In this document: one piece after another, positions 41,284-50,884 of the stretch
Position numbering within the stretch: position 1 is the stretch's first letter
Layout of the letters: the number at the start of each line of letters is the position of its first letter
Assembly (NCBI GenBank): GCA_021741355.1
Contig: JAIOXZ010000014.1
Location: 1 to 64,000, forward strand
Direction: 5' to 3'
Source of the DNA: Caulobacter sp.
GTDB taxonomy: Bacteria; Pseudomonadota; Alphaproteobacteria; Caulobacterales; Caulobacteraceae
DNA length: 64,000 nucleotides
Position numbers and translations under genes: made by a program
The notes under the pieces: generated by a model
Seen by the model: only the letters and a program-made list of their open reading frames with translations
Database searches by the model: none
What the model was told of the DNA's origin: nothing

Positions 41284-41817
41284 CTAAGCCAGCCAGATCA
41301 TCCGGCGCGACGGCGCAGGCGCCGGACGGCCCAGCGAGGTCTGCATGACCACATCGCCGGTGTAGAGGAACCCCGCGCGGCAGAGGACCACGCCCGAGGC
41401 CGGGTTGTCCGAGAAATGGCCGGCCGCGACCACCCGGCGCCGCCAGTCCCGCGCCGCCCAGGCCATGGCGCCGACCAGCGCCTCGCTGGCGATGCCGCGA
41501 CCGCGGAACGGCGCGCCGATCCAGTAGCCGACCTCGATGGGGCCGTCGCCCTTCGTATGGAAGCCCAGGCCGCCGACCACGCCGACATCGTCCAGATCGA
41601 TGAGGAACGGCGCGTGCTGGCGCGGGTTCGCCGCCGCGCATCGATCGATGAAGGCGTCGGCGTCTTCCCGGCGATAGGGCGAGGGCATGGTCGCGGTCAT
41701 CCGCGCGATGTCAGGATCGTTGCAGAGCTCGGCCAGGCGCGCGGCGTCCTGATGGCCGGGTGACCGCAAGGTCAGCCGTCTGGTCTCGATCCGGGGCGTG
41801 GTCTCGATCACGCTCAT
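41284..41817 (-). CDS. GNAT-family N-acetyltransferase (RimJ/RimL-like)
   Basis: ATG 41817 gives 177 residues. The start IETRRLTLRSPGHQDAARLAELCND, the PFLIDLDDVGVVGGLGF strand and the acetyl-CoA loop PFRGRGIASEALVGAMA match RimJ/RimL-type enzymes. The substrate may be an N-terminus or a small molecule. Its position after rplU-rpmA is the usual GNAT slot in alphaproteobacteria. It is convergent with the DsbA gene, with an 8-base gap. Confidence 0.87.
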   Translation of the reverse strand: MSVIETTPRIETRRLTLRSPGHQDAARLAELCNDPDIARMTATMPSPYRREDADAFIDRCAAANPRQHAPFLIDLDDVGVVGGLGFHTKGDGPIEVGYWIGAPFRGRGIASEALVGAMAWAARDWRRRVVAAGHFSDNPASGVVLCRAGFLYTGDVVMQTSLGRPAPAPSRRMIWLA

Positions 41818-41857
41818 GGGGTGGTCCTCCCGGCCCTTCTGCGAGGGCCTGAACATG

Positions 41858-41893
41858 CAAAAGCGGGGAGCCCGGCGTCCGGACTCCCCGCTT
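41858..41893 (-). terminator. Terminator after rpmA
   Basis: AAGCGGGGAG and CTCCCCGCTT form a 10-pair stem around a 13-base loop. On the minus strand the stem is followed by TTTTGC. It lies about 57 bases after the rpmA stop and separates rplU-rpmA from the GNAT gene. Confidence 0.8.
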
Positions 41894-41949
41894 GAGGAAT
41901 TGCATGTCCGGATCGCCTGTATCGGGCGATCCGGAGAAGGTCGGGTCGC

Positions 41950-42225
41950 CTATTCGGCGGCCTGGGCGACCTCGGCCGGAACGACCGTCGCGTAGGTGCG
42001 ATTGTTGCGCTTGGTCACAAACTTCACCGCGCCGTGTACGAGCGCGAAGAGGGTGTGGTCCTTGCCGATGCCGACGTTCGTGCCCGGCCAGAACTTCGTG
42101 CCGCGCTGACGAATGATGATGTTGCCGGCGAGGACCTTCTCGCCGCCGTACTTCTTCACGCCGAGGCGACGGCCGGCGGAGTCGCGACCGTTGCTCGAGG
42201 AGCCGCCTGATTTCTTGTGAGCCAT
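41950..42225 (-). CDS. rpmA: 50S ribosomal protein L27
   Basis: The 91-residue protein starts [24 protein letters not shown], the canonical N-terminus reaching toward the peptidyl-transferase centre. There is no N-terminal cleaved extension of the Firmicutes type. It is cotranscribed with rplU (33-base gap). Confidence 0.98.
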   Translation of the reverse strand: MAHKKSGGSSSNGRDSAGRRLGVKKYGGEKVLAGNIIIRQRGTKFWPGTNVGIGKDHTLFALVHGAVKFVTKRNNRTYATVVPAEVAQAAE

Positions 42226-42258
42226 TGTGCTCTCCTGTCTCTCTGGAGGCGCCGCCGC

Positions 42259-42888
42259 TTAGGCGTCGCCGTCCTTCTTGGCGGCCGGCTTCTTGGCAGC
42301 GGCCTTCTTGGCGGGGGCGGCGTCGCCGTCGGCCTTGGCGGCCTTCGGAGCAGCGGCTTTCTTCGGCGCGGCGGCCTTGGCTTCGACCGGAGCGGTGTCA
42401 GCGGCCTTGGGGGCCGGAGCAGCCTTCTTCGCCGGAGCGGCCTTGGCGGCCGGAGCCGCCTTTTCCGCCTTGGGGGTCGCGCCGCCGAGCGGCTGGAAGG
42501 CCAGGCCACGGGCGCGGGCGTCGAGCTCGCGCTTGGTGGTCAGGCTGACTTCGCCGTCCCACTTGTCGGTCTTGCCGGCGGCGGCGACGGAGGTCACGCG
42601 CAGCACGGTCTCGTGCTGGCGGTGGCCCTTCGTGCGGCGATAGCCCTGACGGCGGATCTTCTTGAAGATCTTCACCTTGTCGCCCTTGCGGGTCTCGATC
42701 AGGGTCGCGTTGACGGTCGCGCCGTCGACCAGCGGAGCGCCGATCGTGACCGCGTCGCCATCGCCGACCAGCAGCACATCGCCAAAGGCGACGTCCGCGC
42801 CGGGTTCACCGGCCAGCTTTTCGACCACGAGCAGATCGCCTGCCTGGACCCGGTATTGCTTGCCGCCGGTTTTGATCACCGCGTACAT
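42259..42888 (-). CDS. rplU: 50S ribosomal protein L21 with long Ala/Lys-rich C-terminal extension
   Basis: The first 100 or so residues are a normal L21 ([20 protein letters not shown] ... [23 protein letters not shown]). The protein then extends to 209 residues with a low-complexity basic tail ([18 protein letters not shown] and similar). Similar tails are known on L21 in some alphaproteobacteria. The tail probably does not pack into the ribosome core. A promoter and a leader hairpin are marked upstream. Confidence 0.96.
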   Translation of the reverse strand: MYAVIKTGGKQYRVQAGDLLVVEKLAGEPGADVAFGDVLLVGDGDAVTIGAPLVDGATVNATLIETRKGDKVKIFKKIRRQGYRRTKGHRQHETVLRVTSVAAAGKTDKWDGEVSLTTKRELDARARGLAFQPLGGATPKAEKAAPAAKAAPAKKAAPAPKAADTAPVEAKAAAPKKAAAPKAAKADGDAAPAKKAAAKKPAAKKDGDA

Positions 42889-42928
42889 GGTGTTCGCCTT
42901 GAAAATCTTGAGTTCGCAAAATAGATCG

Positions 42929-42952
42929 CGCCCGCGAGGTGTCCCGCGGGCG
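42929..42952 (-). other. Leader hairpin in the rplU 5' UTR
   Basis: CGCCCGCG and CGCGGGCG form a perfect 8-pair stem with an 8-base loop, about 40 bases before the L21 start and inside the transcript predicted from the promoter at 42963. Ribosomal protein leaders often regulate their own genes, so this could be a site of autogenous control. The structure is direct; the role is inferred. Confidence 0.45.
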
Positions 42953-42962
42953 AGGGAGCGGT

Positions 42963-42990
42963 CTTATACAGCCGGCGACTTCTGAGTCAA
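42963..42990 (-). promoter_or_regulatory. Sigma70-type promoter of rplU-rpmA
   Basis: On the minus strand TTGACT is followed after 16 bases by TATAAG, the best -35/-10 match I found in the window. It predicts a leader of roughly 65-70 bases before the L21 ATG. Confidence 0.65.
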
Positions 42991-43078
42991 CGCCGCGAGG
43001 CCCCGCAAAGCATGATCGTCAGGCGGTTCGTGACGATTGACCGCCGGCGACCGCCCGGACCGGGCAAACACTCTGGCG

Positions 43079-43093
43079 TGTTACTTTGTAACA
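43079..43093. promoter_or_regulatory. Palindrome TGTTACTTTGTAACA, Zur-like operator
   Basis: Perfect 6-base arms flank TTT. It ends 16 bases before the GTG start of the membrane-protein gene and overlaps its likely promoter. The form GTTAY-N3-RTAAC resembles Zur boxes (GTTAT-N3-ATAAC-like, from memory). Because the operon encodes a His-rich CobW GTPase, Zur is the natural candidate regulator, but this is inference. Confidence 0.5.
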
Positions 43094-43108
43094 GGCTATA
43101 GGCCGGGA

Positions 43109-43756
43109 GTGACTTCGCCCTTCTTCCTGTCCTTCGCGGCGGCCGGTTTCGGCGTGGCCCTGGTGCATGTGGCCATCCCCACGCACTGGCTTCCGTTCGT
43201 GCTGGTCGGCCGGGCCCAGGGCTGGCCGCTGCGGCGCGTGCTGACGGCGGCGGGCGCGGCGGCCGTGGGCCATATCCTGACAACCTCCATCGTCGGCGTG
43301 CTGATCCTCACCGCCGGCCGTTTCGTTGAGCAGTGGATCCAGGGCGTGCTGCATTACGCCGCCGCGGCGCTGCTGCTGGGGTTCGGACTCTATTACCTGA
43401 CGCGCGCCTTCCAGCGCCGCGTGGCGCTGGCGGGGCTGGAGGAGTCCGCGCTCGCCGCGCCGCCCCGCGTTGACGACCGCGCCGCCTGGTGGGGCGTCGT
43501 CGGGGCGCTGGCCCTGTCGCCGGGCGAGGTGCTGCTCTCTTTCTATCTTACAGGGGATACGCACGGCTGGCCCGGCCTGGTCCTGCTCAGCCTGGTGTTC
43601 CTCGTCGGCACGATGGCCGGGATGGCCGCCCTGATCACCCTGACCTGGGCCGGGATGGCGCATTTCCGCATGGACCGGCTGGCCCGCTATGAATCAGCGA
43701 TCCTCGGGGCGGTTCTGGTGACTCTGGCCATCGTGGTGGTGGTTTTCACGCCCTGA
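43109..43756 (+). CDS. Multi-pass membrane protein, possible metal transporter
   Basis: From GTG 43109 (GGGA upstream) the product is 215 residues with about six helices. The first helix carries HVAIPTHWLPF and the second GHILTTSIVGV, with polar His residues in the membrane. This is reminiscent of UreH/HupE/NiCoT-type transporters, but I cannot assign the family. It is followed 19 bases later by a CobW metallochaperone, and a palindromic operator lies upstream. The track's start at 43037 would include that operator and is rejected. Confidence 0.7.
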   Translation: MTSPFFLSFAAAGFGVALVHVAIPTHWLPFVLVGRAQGWPLRRVLTAAGAAAVGHILTTSIVGVLILTAGRFVEQWIQGVLHYAAAALLLGFGLYYLTRAFQRRVALAGLEESALAAPPRVDDRAAWWGVVGALALSPGEVLLSFYLTGDTHGWPGLVLLSLVFLVGTMAGMAALITLTWAGMAHFRMDRLARYESAILGAVLVTLAIVVVVFTP

Positions 43757-43775
43757 GCCGCCTATCTAGCCGGTC

Positions 43776-44849
43776 ATGACCGACGCTTCCCCCGCCCGCA
43801 TTCCCGTCACCGTGCTCACCGGCTACCTCGGCGCCGGCAAGACCACCCTGCTCAACCGCATCCTCACCGAGGATCACGGCAAGCGCTACGCCGTGATCGT
43901 CAACGAGTTCGGCGAGATCGGCATCGACAACGACCTGGTCGTCGGCGCCGACGAGGAAGTGTTCGAGATGAACAACGGCTGCGTCTGCTGCACGGTGCGC
44001 GGCGACCTGATCCGGGTGGTCTCGGGCCTGATGAAGCGCAAGGGCGGCTTCGATGCGATCATCGTCGAGACCACCGGCCTGGCCGACCCCGGCCCGGTGG
44101 CCCAGACCTTCTTCGTCGATGATGACGTCCGGGCCCGCACGAAGCTGGACTCGGTGACGACCGTCGTCGACGCCCTGCACCTGCCGCTGCGGCTGGCGGA
44201 CAGCCGCGAGGCGGTCGAGCAGATCGCCTTCGCCGACCAGATCCTGCTGAACAAGACCGACCTGGTGACGCCAGAGCAGCTGGCCTCGGTCGAGGCCCAG
44301 ATCCGGCGGATCAATCCGCTGGCCCCGATCCACCGCACCCAGCGCTCGGCCGTGCCGCTGGACGCGATTCTCGGCCGGGGCGGCTTCGACCTCGACCGCA
44401 TCACCGAGCTGGAGCCGGAGTTCCTCAATCCGGCGCACGGCGAGGCGGGGCATGTGCATGACGAGCACTGTGATGACCACGTGCACGACCATCACCACCA
44501 CGACCATGATCACGGCCACCACGACCACGCCGCCCACGATCACGTGGCCGAGGCGGGCATCCGCGGCGTCTCGCTGACCTTCGAAAAGCCGCTCGACGGC
44601 ATCAAGGTGACCAACTGGCTGAACCAGCTGTTGCAGGACAAGGGGCCCGACATCCTGCGCGCCAAGGGCATCCTCGATGTGAAGGGCGAAAGCCGCCGCC
44701 TGGTGTTCCAGGCCGTGCACATGATCCTCGAGGGCGACTTCCAGCGCGACTGGAAGGACGGCGAGCATCGCTATAGCCGGATGGTGTTCATCGGGCGGGA
44801 TCTCGACGAGGCGATGCTGAAGGCGGGCTTTGAGGGGTGCGTGGCGTAG
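43776..44849 (+). CDS. CobW/ZNG1-family GTPase, His-rich zinc metallochaperone
   Basis: The 357-residue protein has a Walker A motif, GYLGAGKTT (residues 16-24), and the metal motif CVCC (C69, C71, C72). A histidine/aspartate-rich linker follows (about residues 226-252, [20 protein letters not shown]), then the CobW C-terminal domain. The family inserts zinc into client enzymes under zinc limitation. Coupling to a membrane protein and a Zur-like palindrome fits that role. Clients are unknown. Confidence 0.9.
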   Translation: MTDASPARIPVTVLTGYLGAGKTTLLNRILTEDHGKRYAVIVNEFGEIGIDNDLVVGADEEVFEMNNGCVCCTVRGDLIRVVSGLMKRKGGFDAIIVETTGLADPGPVAQTFFVDDDVRARTKLDSVTTVVDALHLPLRLADSREAVEQIAFADQILLNKTDLVTPEQLASVEAQIRRINPLAPIHRTQRSAVPLDAILGRGGFDLDRITELEPEFLNPAHGEAGHVHDEHCDDHVHDHHHHDHDHGHHDHAAHDHVAEAGIRGVSLTFEKPLDGIKVTNWLNQLLQDKGPDILRAKGILDVKGESRRLVFQAVHMILEGDFQRDWKDGEHRYSRMVFIGRDLDEAMLKAGFEGCVA

Positions 44850-44860
44850 GAACTTGATGA

Positions 44861-44974
44861 TCCTCCCCGCAAAGCGGGGAGGGGGACCACGCGGAGCGTG
44901 GTGGAGGGGAGTCGGTGCACGGACTCCCCTCCACCGCCTCCGGCGGTCCCCCTCCCCAACTGCGTTGGGGAGGA
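44861..44974. repeat. Palindromic repeat with CCTCCCC/GGGGAGG hairpins
   Basis: A set of nested hairpins runs CCTCCCCGC...GCGGGGAGG, GACCACGCGGAGCGTGGT, GGAGGGGAGTC...GACTCCCCTCC and CCCCAACTGCGTTGGGG. It lies between the CobW gene and the ExbD terminator. Smaller CCTCCCC/GGGGAGG hairpins also appear at 18605. Confidence 0.7.
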
Positions 44975-44993
44975 ATAATCAGTCCCCAAAAGC

Positions 44994-45021
44994 AAAAAGG
45001 CCGGTGTTTCCACCGGCCTTT
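44994..45021 (-). terminator. Bidirectional terminator between CobW and ExbD genes
   Basis: AAAGGCCGGTG and CACCGGCCTTT pair around a TTTC-type loop. A-run and T-run lie on both sides, so it can act in both directions. It ends 24 bases from the ExbD stop, and its T-run is better on the minus strand. Confidence 0.75.
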
Positions 45022-45045
45022 CGCATGTCTGGCTGTAAGTCCGAC

Positions 45046-45498
45046 CTATTCGATGTCTTCGTTGATCAGGCCGATCTTGAAGTAGCCGTTGGCCTGCAGG
45101 ACGTTCAGCACGGCCATGAACTGCTCGTACATCACGTCGGCGTCGGCGCGCACGAACACGCGCTCCTCGGTGAAGTTGCCGGTGACGCCTTCCTTCTGCA
45201 TGGCGACGGGAATGTCGGCCGGCAGGTTGACGAGGCTGGACTGGACCGCTTCGCCCACGAAAATGGCGCCGGTCTTCTGGATCGAGATGAAGACGGGCTT
45301 CTTGGGCTTGGGATCGTCAGCCTTGGGCGGAACCGCCGGCGGCAGGTCGAGCGCAATCGAGACGGTCGCCATCGGCGCCGCCACCATGAAGATGATCAGC
45401 AGCACGAGCATGACGTCCACGAACGGCGTGACGTTAATCTCGCTGTTCTGGCCAAGATCGTACTTGCCGCCGCCGCTTCCGCCCAGTTTCGCCGCCAT
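45046..45498 (-). CDS. ExbD/TolR-family biopolymer transport protein
   Basis: The 150-residue protein has one N-terminal membrane helix containing the essential aspartate (EINVTPFVDVMLVLLIIFMV, D28) and a periplasmic domain. It uses the proton gradient with ExbB to energise TonB. No exbB or tonB is adjacent, so this is a lone exbD, as often seen in organisms with several. A terminator follows. Confidence 0.9.
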   Translation of the reverse strand: MAAKLGGSGGGKYDLGQNSEINVTPFVDVMLVLLIIFMVAAPMATVSIALDLPPAVPPKADDPKPKKPVFISIQKTGAIFVGEAVQSSLVNLPADIPVAMQKEGVTGNFTEERVFVRADADVMYEQFMAVLNVLQANGYFKIGLINEDIE

Positions 45499-45652
45499 TC
45501 CGACACTCCCTTACGCGGGCAAACGCGTGCCGCCCGCTGTCATTCGTCAAACCCATTACGCGACTGAAGGCGCTTGTAAAGCCTGTCTCGCTTGGCAGGC
45601 GAAAAGGAACGGCCGCTGGGCAAGGCCAAGCCTGCGTTATAAACGCGCCACC

Positions 45653-46645
45653 ATGACCTTCGATTTCGACGCCTATGTGACCGCCGCGCTTTTCGACCGT
45701 TCCGGACGAACATTGTTCGCTCTGGGTGATGGAACCGTGCGCGCCGTGACGGGAGACGGGTTCGTCACCGTCGAGGCCCACCAGGGGGCCGTGCTGTCCG
45801 CCTGCGTCCATCCCTCCGGCGTGGGCATCCTGACCGGCGGCGACGACGGCCGGGTGGTCTGGACCCGGCTGGAGGGGGGCGAGATCGCCGCCGATCTGGT
45901 CGGGGAGGTGAAGGGCCGATGGATCGATTCCGTCGCCGCCAGCGCCGAATCGGGCCTGATCGCCTTCACCGCCGGCCGCGAGCTGCACGTGCGCGATTCG
46001 AAGGACCCGGCCTTCAGCCGCGTGTTCACCCATGAGAAGTCCGCCGCCGACGTGGCGTTCGACCCCAAGGGCCGGCGGCTGGCCGTGGCGACCTACAACG
46101 GCGCGGCGCTCTGGTATGCGCGGATCGCCGACCAGAAGCCGCAAATCCTGAAATGGGCGGGCAGCCATGTGCTGGTCGCCTGGAGCCCGGACGGCCGGTT
46201 CCTGATGAGCGCCATGCAGGAGAACCAGCTGCACGGCTGGAAGGTCGCCGACGACAAGAATCTGCGCATGGGCGGCTACCCGGGCAAGGTGAAGAGCATG
46301 AGCTTCCTGTCGAACGGGCTGATGATGGCAACATCAGGCTCGAACGGCGCGGTGGTCTGGCCGTTCGCCGGCGCGACCGGCCCGATGGGCAAGGACGCGG
46401 CCGAGATCGGCTACGACCAGTCGGCCATGGTCGCGCGGGTGGCCGGCACGCCGAACGCCTCGGTCCTCGCCGCCGGCCTCGACGACGGGCGCGTCTGGGC
46501 GGCTGACCTGAAGAGCGGCAAGATCGAGCATCTGAAGGCGGAGAAGGGCGCGGCCATCAGCGCCCTGGCCATCAGCCTCGACGGCTCGCGGGTCGCCTGG
46601 GGTGACGAGGACGGCGCGGCGGGTGTGCTGGAGACGGGGCTGTAG
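45653..46645 (+). CDS. WD40-repeat protein
   Basis: The true start is ATG 45653 (the track starts 188 codons too early), giving 330 residues. Blades begin MTFDFDAYVTAALFDRSGRTLFALGDGTVRAV, with repeats such as VHPSGVGILTGGDDGRVVWTRL and AWSPDGRFLMSAMQENQLHGW. About seven blades form a single propeller. There is no signal peptide, so it is cytoplasmic and probably a scaffold. No partner is indicated. Confidence 0.85.
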   Translation: MTFDFDAYVTAALFDRSGRTLFALGDGTVRAVTGDGFVTVEAHQGAVLSACVHPSGVGILTGGDDGRVVWTRLEGGEIAADLVGEVKGRWIDSVAASAESGLIAFTAGRELHVRDSKDPAFSRVFTHEKSAADVAFDPKGRRLAVATYNGAALWYARIADQKPQILKWAGSHVLVAWSPDGRFLMSAMQENQLHGWKVADDKNLRMGGYPGKVKSMSFLSNGLMMATSGSNGAVVWPFAGATGPMGKDAAEIGYDQSAMVARVAGTPNASVLAAGLDDGRVWAADLKSGKIEHLKAEKGAAISALAISLDGSRVAWGDEDGAAGVLETGL

Positions 46646-46656
46646 GGCTCCGTGCG

Positions 46657-46764
46657 TCCTTCGAGACGCTCGCTTGAGGCTCGCTCCTCAGGATGACGTA
46701 GAGGTGCAGGCTTCAAGGAGGTTCGTCATGGTGAGGAGCGAGGCGTCAGCCGAGCGTCTCGAAC
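46657..46764. repeat. Palindromic intergenic repeat, family with 38-base arm (copy 2)
   Basis: The first arm is the exact 38-base reverse complement of the arm in copy 1 at 35328. The second arm (GTCATGGTGAGGAGCGAGG...) is also shared, with a variable tip. It sits between the WD40 gene and the convergent nitroreductase. Confidence 0.85.
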
Positions 46765-46776
46765 CACGCAACCTGC

Positions 46777-47439
46777 CTACTCAAATCCCCTCATCTCCGC
46801 CCACACATCAAACGGATCCCGCCTTGTCCGCAGGCTGTTGATCGGCGCGCTGTCGTCCGGCCAGCCCAGCGCCATGCCGGAGAACAGCAGGTGGTCGTCG
46901 GGCAGTCCGAGGTGTTCGGCGACCGTCTTCGGATAGCGGGCCCAGAACTCCTGGGCGCAGGTGGCCAGGCCGCGTTCGGTCGCCAGCAGCATCAGGGTCT
47001 GCATGTACATGCCGACGTCCGACCACTGGGGCGGGCCCAGCTTGCGGTCGAGGCTGAAGAACAGGCCTACGGGCGCGCCGAACAGCTGGGTGTTCTTGAA
47101 CAGCTGCTGCAGCCGGGCCGGCTTGTCCTCGCGCGGGATGCCGATGGTCGCGTAGAGATCCTCGCCGCACTGAAAGCGCCGCGTGCGGAACGGATCCCAG
47201 AGGTCGGCCGGATAGACGTCGTACTCGGGGGTCTCGCCGGCGAGGTTAGCGGCGACCTTCGCCTTCAGCCCCTCCAGCGCCGCGCCGGTCAGGGCGTGAA
47301 CCCGCCAGGGCTGGAGGTTGCCGCCCGAGGGCGCGCGCTGGGCGGCCAGCAGCAGCTCCCGCACGGTCTCGCCGGAGACCGGCTTGTCCAGATAGGCGCG
47401 GACGGAGACGCGACGATCAACGGCTTCGGAGACGTTCAT
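46777..47439 (-). CDS. Nitroreductase-family FMN oxidoreductase
   Basis: ATG 47439 gives 220 residues; the track's upstream extension is an antisense reading of the mtgA repeat tract. FMN-binding elements are RRVSVRAYLDKPVSGE and the substrate loop APSGGNLQPWRVHAL. The C-terminus (FSGMALGWPDDSAPINSLRTRRDP) is typical. It reduces nitro, quinone or other substrates using NAD(P)H. The substrate is unknown. Confidence 0.9.
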   Translation of the reverse strand: MNVSEAVDRRVSVRAYLDKPVSGETVRELLLAAQRAPSGGNLQPWRVHALTGAALEGLKAKVAANLAGETPEYDVYPADLWDPFRTRRFQCGEDLYATIGIPREDKPARLQQLFKNTQLFGAPVGLFFSLDRKLGPPQWSDVGMYMQTLMLLATERGLATCAQEFWARYPKTVAEHLGLPDDHLLFSGMALGWPDDSAPINSLRTRRDPFDVWAEMRGFE

Positions 47440-47519
47440 GACGGATGCTTTCGGCCAGCGACAGATGCGACGCCAGTGGCTAGCATCCGTCCGCCGCGTC
47501 AAGGCAAGGGGAGGCGGGA

Positions 47520-48629
<1,110 letters not shown>

Positions 48630-48653
48630 CCCCGTCTCCTCACTATCTCGCAG

Positions 48654-48774
48654 CGTCATGGCCCGGCTTGTCCGGGCCACCCAAGGACACCGCACTCGCT
48701 GATCTCGCTCCCGGCTCGTTTTCTTCCTGCGGGCAGCCCACGCTTGGGTGGCCCGGACAAGCCGGGCCATGACG
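48654..48774. repeat. Palindromic repeat with perfect 31-base arms (copy 1)
   Basis: The arms begin CGTCATGGCCCGG and end with the exact reverse complement, 59 bases apart. The second copy is at 63090. It lies between mtgA and the M2 peptidase. The arms contain an inner GGCCCGG...CCGGGCC hairpin. Confidence 0.88.
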
Positions 48775-48870
48775 CAGTATTGGGGACGGGCTCTTCAACC
48801 CGCCGCTTGACGGAACCCGCGCTCGCCCTTCCCATGCCGCGCAATAAATTCCCCTGTGAGGATGCGTCCC

Positions 48871-50712
48871 ATGTTGAAGACCAAACTTCTGGCCGCCGGC
48901 GCGGCCCTGGCGATCGTGGCCGGGATCGGCGGCGTTGCGGTCGTGGCCCAGGCCCAGACCCCCGCCGCCGCGCCGACCCCCGCCGCTCCGACCACGGCTG
49001 ACGCCGTGGCCTTTATCGCCAAGGCCGAGACCGATCTGGCCGCGCTGTCGCAGTATGTGAACCGGGCCTCGTGGGTCCGCGCGACCTACATCACCGAGGA
49101 CACCCAGTGGCTGGAGGCCAAGGCCGGGTCGGAGATCACCGACCTCGCCACCCGTCTGGCCATCCAGGCGGCGCAGTACGACAAGGTCGCGGTCGACCCG
49201 GTCACCCGCCGCAAGCTCGATATCCTCAAGCGCGCCCTGGTCGCGCCGGCGCCGCAGCGTCCGGGCGCGGCCGACGAGATGGCGACCATCGCCTCGCGTC
49301 TGGACTCGACCTACTCGACCGGCAAGTTCACCTACAAGGGCAAGACCCTGACGCTGAACGACGCCGAGGACATCCTCGCCACGAGCACCGACCCTGAGGA
49401 GCTCAAGGCCGTCTGGGAGGGCTGGCACTCGATCTCGCCCGGCATGGTGACCGACTATTCCCGCCTCGTGGCGCTGTCCAACGAGGGCTCGCTGGCGCTG
49501 GGCTACAAGGACACCGGCGCCCTGTGGCGCTCGGGCTACGACATGGACCCCGACGCCTTCGCCGCCGAGACCGACCGGCTGTGGAAGCAGCTGGAGCCGT
49601 TCTACAAGAACCTGCACTGCTATGTGCGGGCGCGCCTGAACGAGAAGTACGGCGATGCGGTCCAGCCGCGCACCGGCCCGATCCGCGCCGACCTGCTCGG
49701 CAACATGTGGGCCCAGCAGTGGGGCAACATCTATCCGATCGTCGCGCCCAAGAGCACGACCCCGTCCTACAATCTCGACGAACTGCTGGTGAACGCCGGC
49801 TATGATGCGACGAAGATGGTCAAGACCGGTGAGGCCTTCTACGTCTCGATGGGCCTGGCGCCGCTGCCGGAGACCTTCTGGACACGCTCGCAGATCACCC
49901 GCCCGCGCGACCGCGAAGTCGTCTGCCACGCCTCGGCCTGGGACCTGGATGACGCCGACGATATCCGCATCAAGATGTGCACCAAGGTCAACGGCGAGGA
50001 CTTCTACACGGTCCACCACGAGCTGGGTCACAACTACTACCAGCGCGCCTACAAGGCCCAGCCCTACATCTTCAAGAACGGCGCGAACGACGGCTTCCAC
50101 GAGGCGATCGGCGACTTCGTCGGCCTGTCGGCCCTGACCCCGACCTATCTGCAGCAGATCGGTCTGCTGAAGGACGCGCCCGGGCCGGACGGCGACATCC
50201 CGTTCCTGCTGAAGATGGCGCTCGACAAGATCGCCTTCATGCCGTTCGGCCTGATGGTCGACCGCTGGCGCTGGGAGGTGTTCTCCGGCCAGCTGACCCC
50301 GGCGCAGTACAATGACGGCTGGTGGGCGCTGCGGACCAAGTACCAGGGCATCACCCCGCCGGCGACGCGCCCCACGGACGCCTTCGATCCGGGCGCAAAG
50401 TACCACGTGCCGGGCAACGTTCCGTACACGCGCTACTTCCTGGCCCACGTCTACCAGTTCCAGTTCCAGCGGGCCGCCTGCAAGCAGGCCGGCTGGACGG
50501 GCCCGCTGCACCGCTGCTCGACCTACGGCAACAAGGAGGTCGGGGCGAAGTTCAACGCGATGATGGAGATGGGCGCCTCGCGGCCGTGGCCTGAAGCGCT
50601 GGAGGCCTTCACCGGGGAGACCCGCACCGACGCCAGCGCGGTGGCCGACTATTTCAAGCCGCTGAACGTCTGGCTGGTGAAGCAGAACAAGGGCGAGAAG
50701 TGCGGCTGGTAA
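48871..50712 (+). CDS. M2-family metallopeptidase (ACE-like peptidyl-dipeptidase)
   Basis: ATG 48871 (GAGG nine bases before) gives 613 residues with a signal peptide (KTKLLAAGAALAIVAGIGGVAV). The zinc site is HHELGHNYYQ (H383, E384, H387) with the third ligand E411 in FHEAIGDF. The length and fold match bacterial homologues of angiotensin-converting enzyme, which release C-terminal dipeptides from peptides in the periplasm. Alternative starts at 48856 and 48862 are in frame but lack better sites. It is monocistronic, and a terminator follows. Confidence 0.93.
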   Translation: MLKTKLLAAGAALAIVAGIGGVAVVAQAQTPAAAPTPAAPTTADAVAFIAKAETDLAALSQYVNRASWVRATYITEDTQWLEAKAGSEITDLATRLAIQAAQYDKVAVDPVTRRKLDILKRALVAPAPQRPGAADEMATIASRLDSTYSTGKFTYKGKTLTLNDAEDILATSTDPEELKAVWEGWHSISPGMVTDYSRLVALSNEGSLALGYKDTGALWRSGYDMDPDAFAAETDRLWKQLEPFYKNLHCYVRARLNEKYGDAVQPRTGPIRADLLGNMWAQQWGNIYPIVAPKSTTPSYNLDELLVNAGYDATKMVKTGEAFYVSMGLAPLPETFWTRSQITRPRDREVVCHASAWDLDDADDIRIKMCTKVNGEDFYTVHHELGHNYYQRAYKAQPYIFKNGANDGFHEAIGDFVGLSALTPTYLQQIGLLKDAPGPDGDIPFLLKMALDKIAFMPFGLMVDRWRWEVFSGQLTPAQYNDGWWALRTKYQGITPPATRPTDAFDPGAKYHVPGNVPYTRYFLAHVYQFQFQRAACKQAGWTGPLHRCSTYGNKEVGAKFNAMMEMGASRPWPEALEAFTGETRTDASAVADYFKPLNVWLVKQNKGEKCGW

Positions 50713-50737
50713 GCCGGCTTACATCCTGACCGGAACG

Positions 50738-50769
50738 GGGGAGGCGAAGCGATCCGCCTCCCCTTTTTT
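50738..50769 (+). terminator. Rho-independent terminator after the M2 peptidase
   Basis: GGGGAGGCG and CGCCTCCCC pair around an 8-base loop and are followed by six T. It is 25 bases after the stop codon. The remainder of 50770-50884 shows no other element. Confidence 0.88.
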
Positions 50770-50884
50770 CGTCCCGCCACAAGGCCAACGTGGTTTCCCG
50801 ACTTTCACCCTGCCTGGTGGCCCAAGCGTTTACCGCGATGTCGCCATCATCCCCCGTTGATCGCAATTCTGTCGGGGCAGGGCG

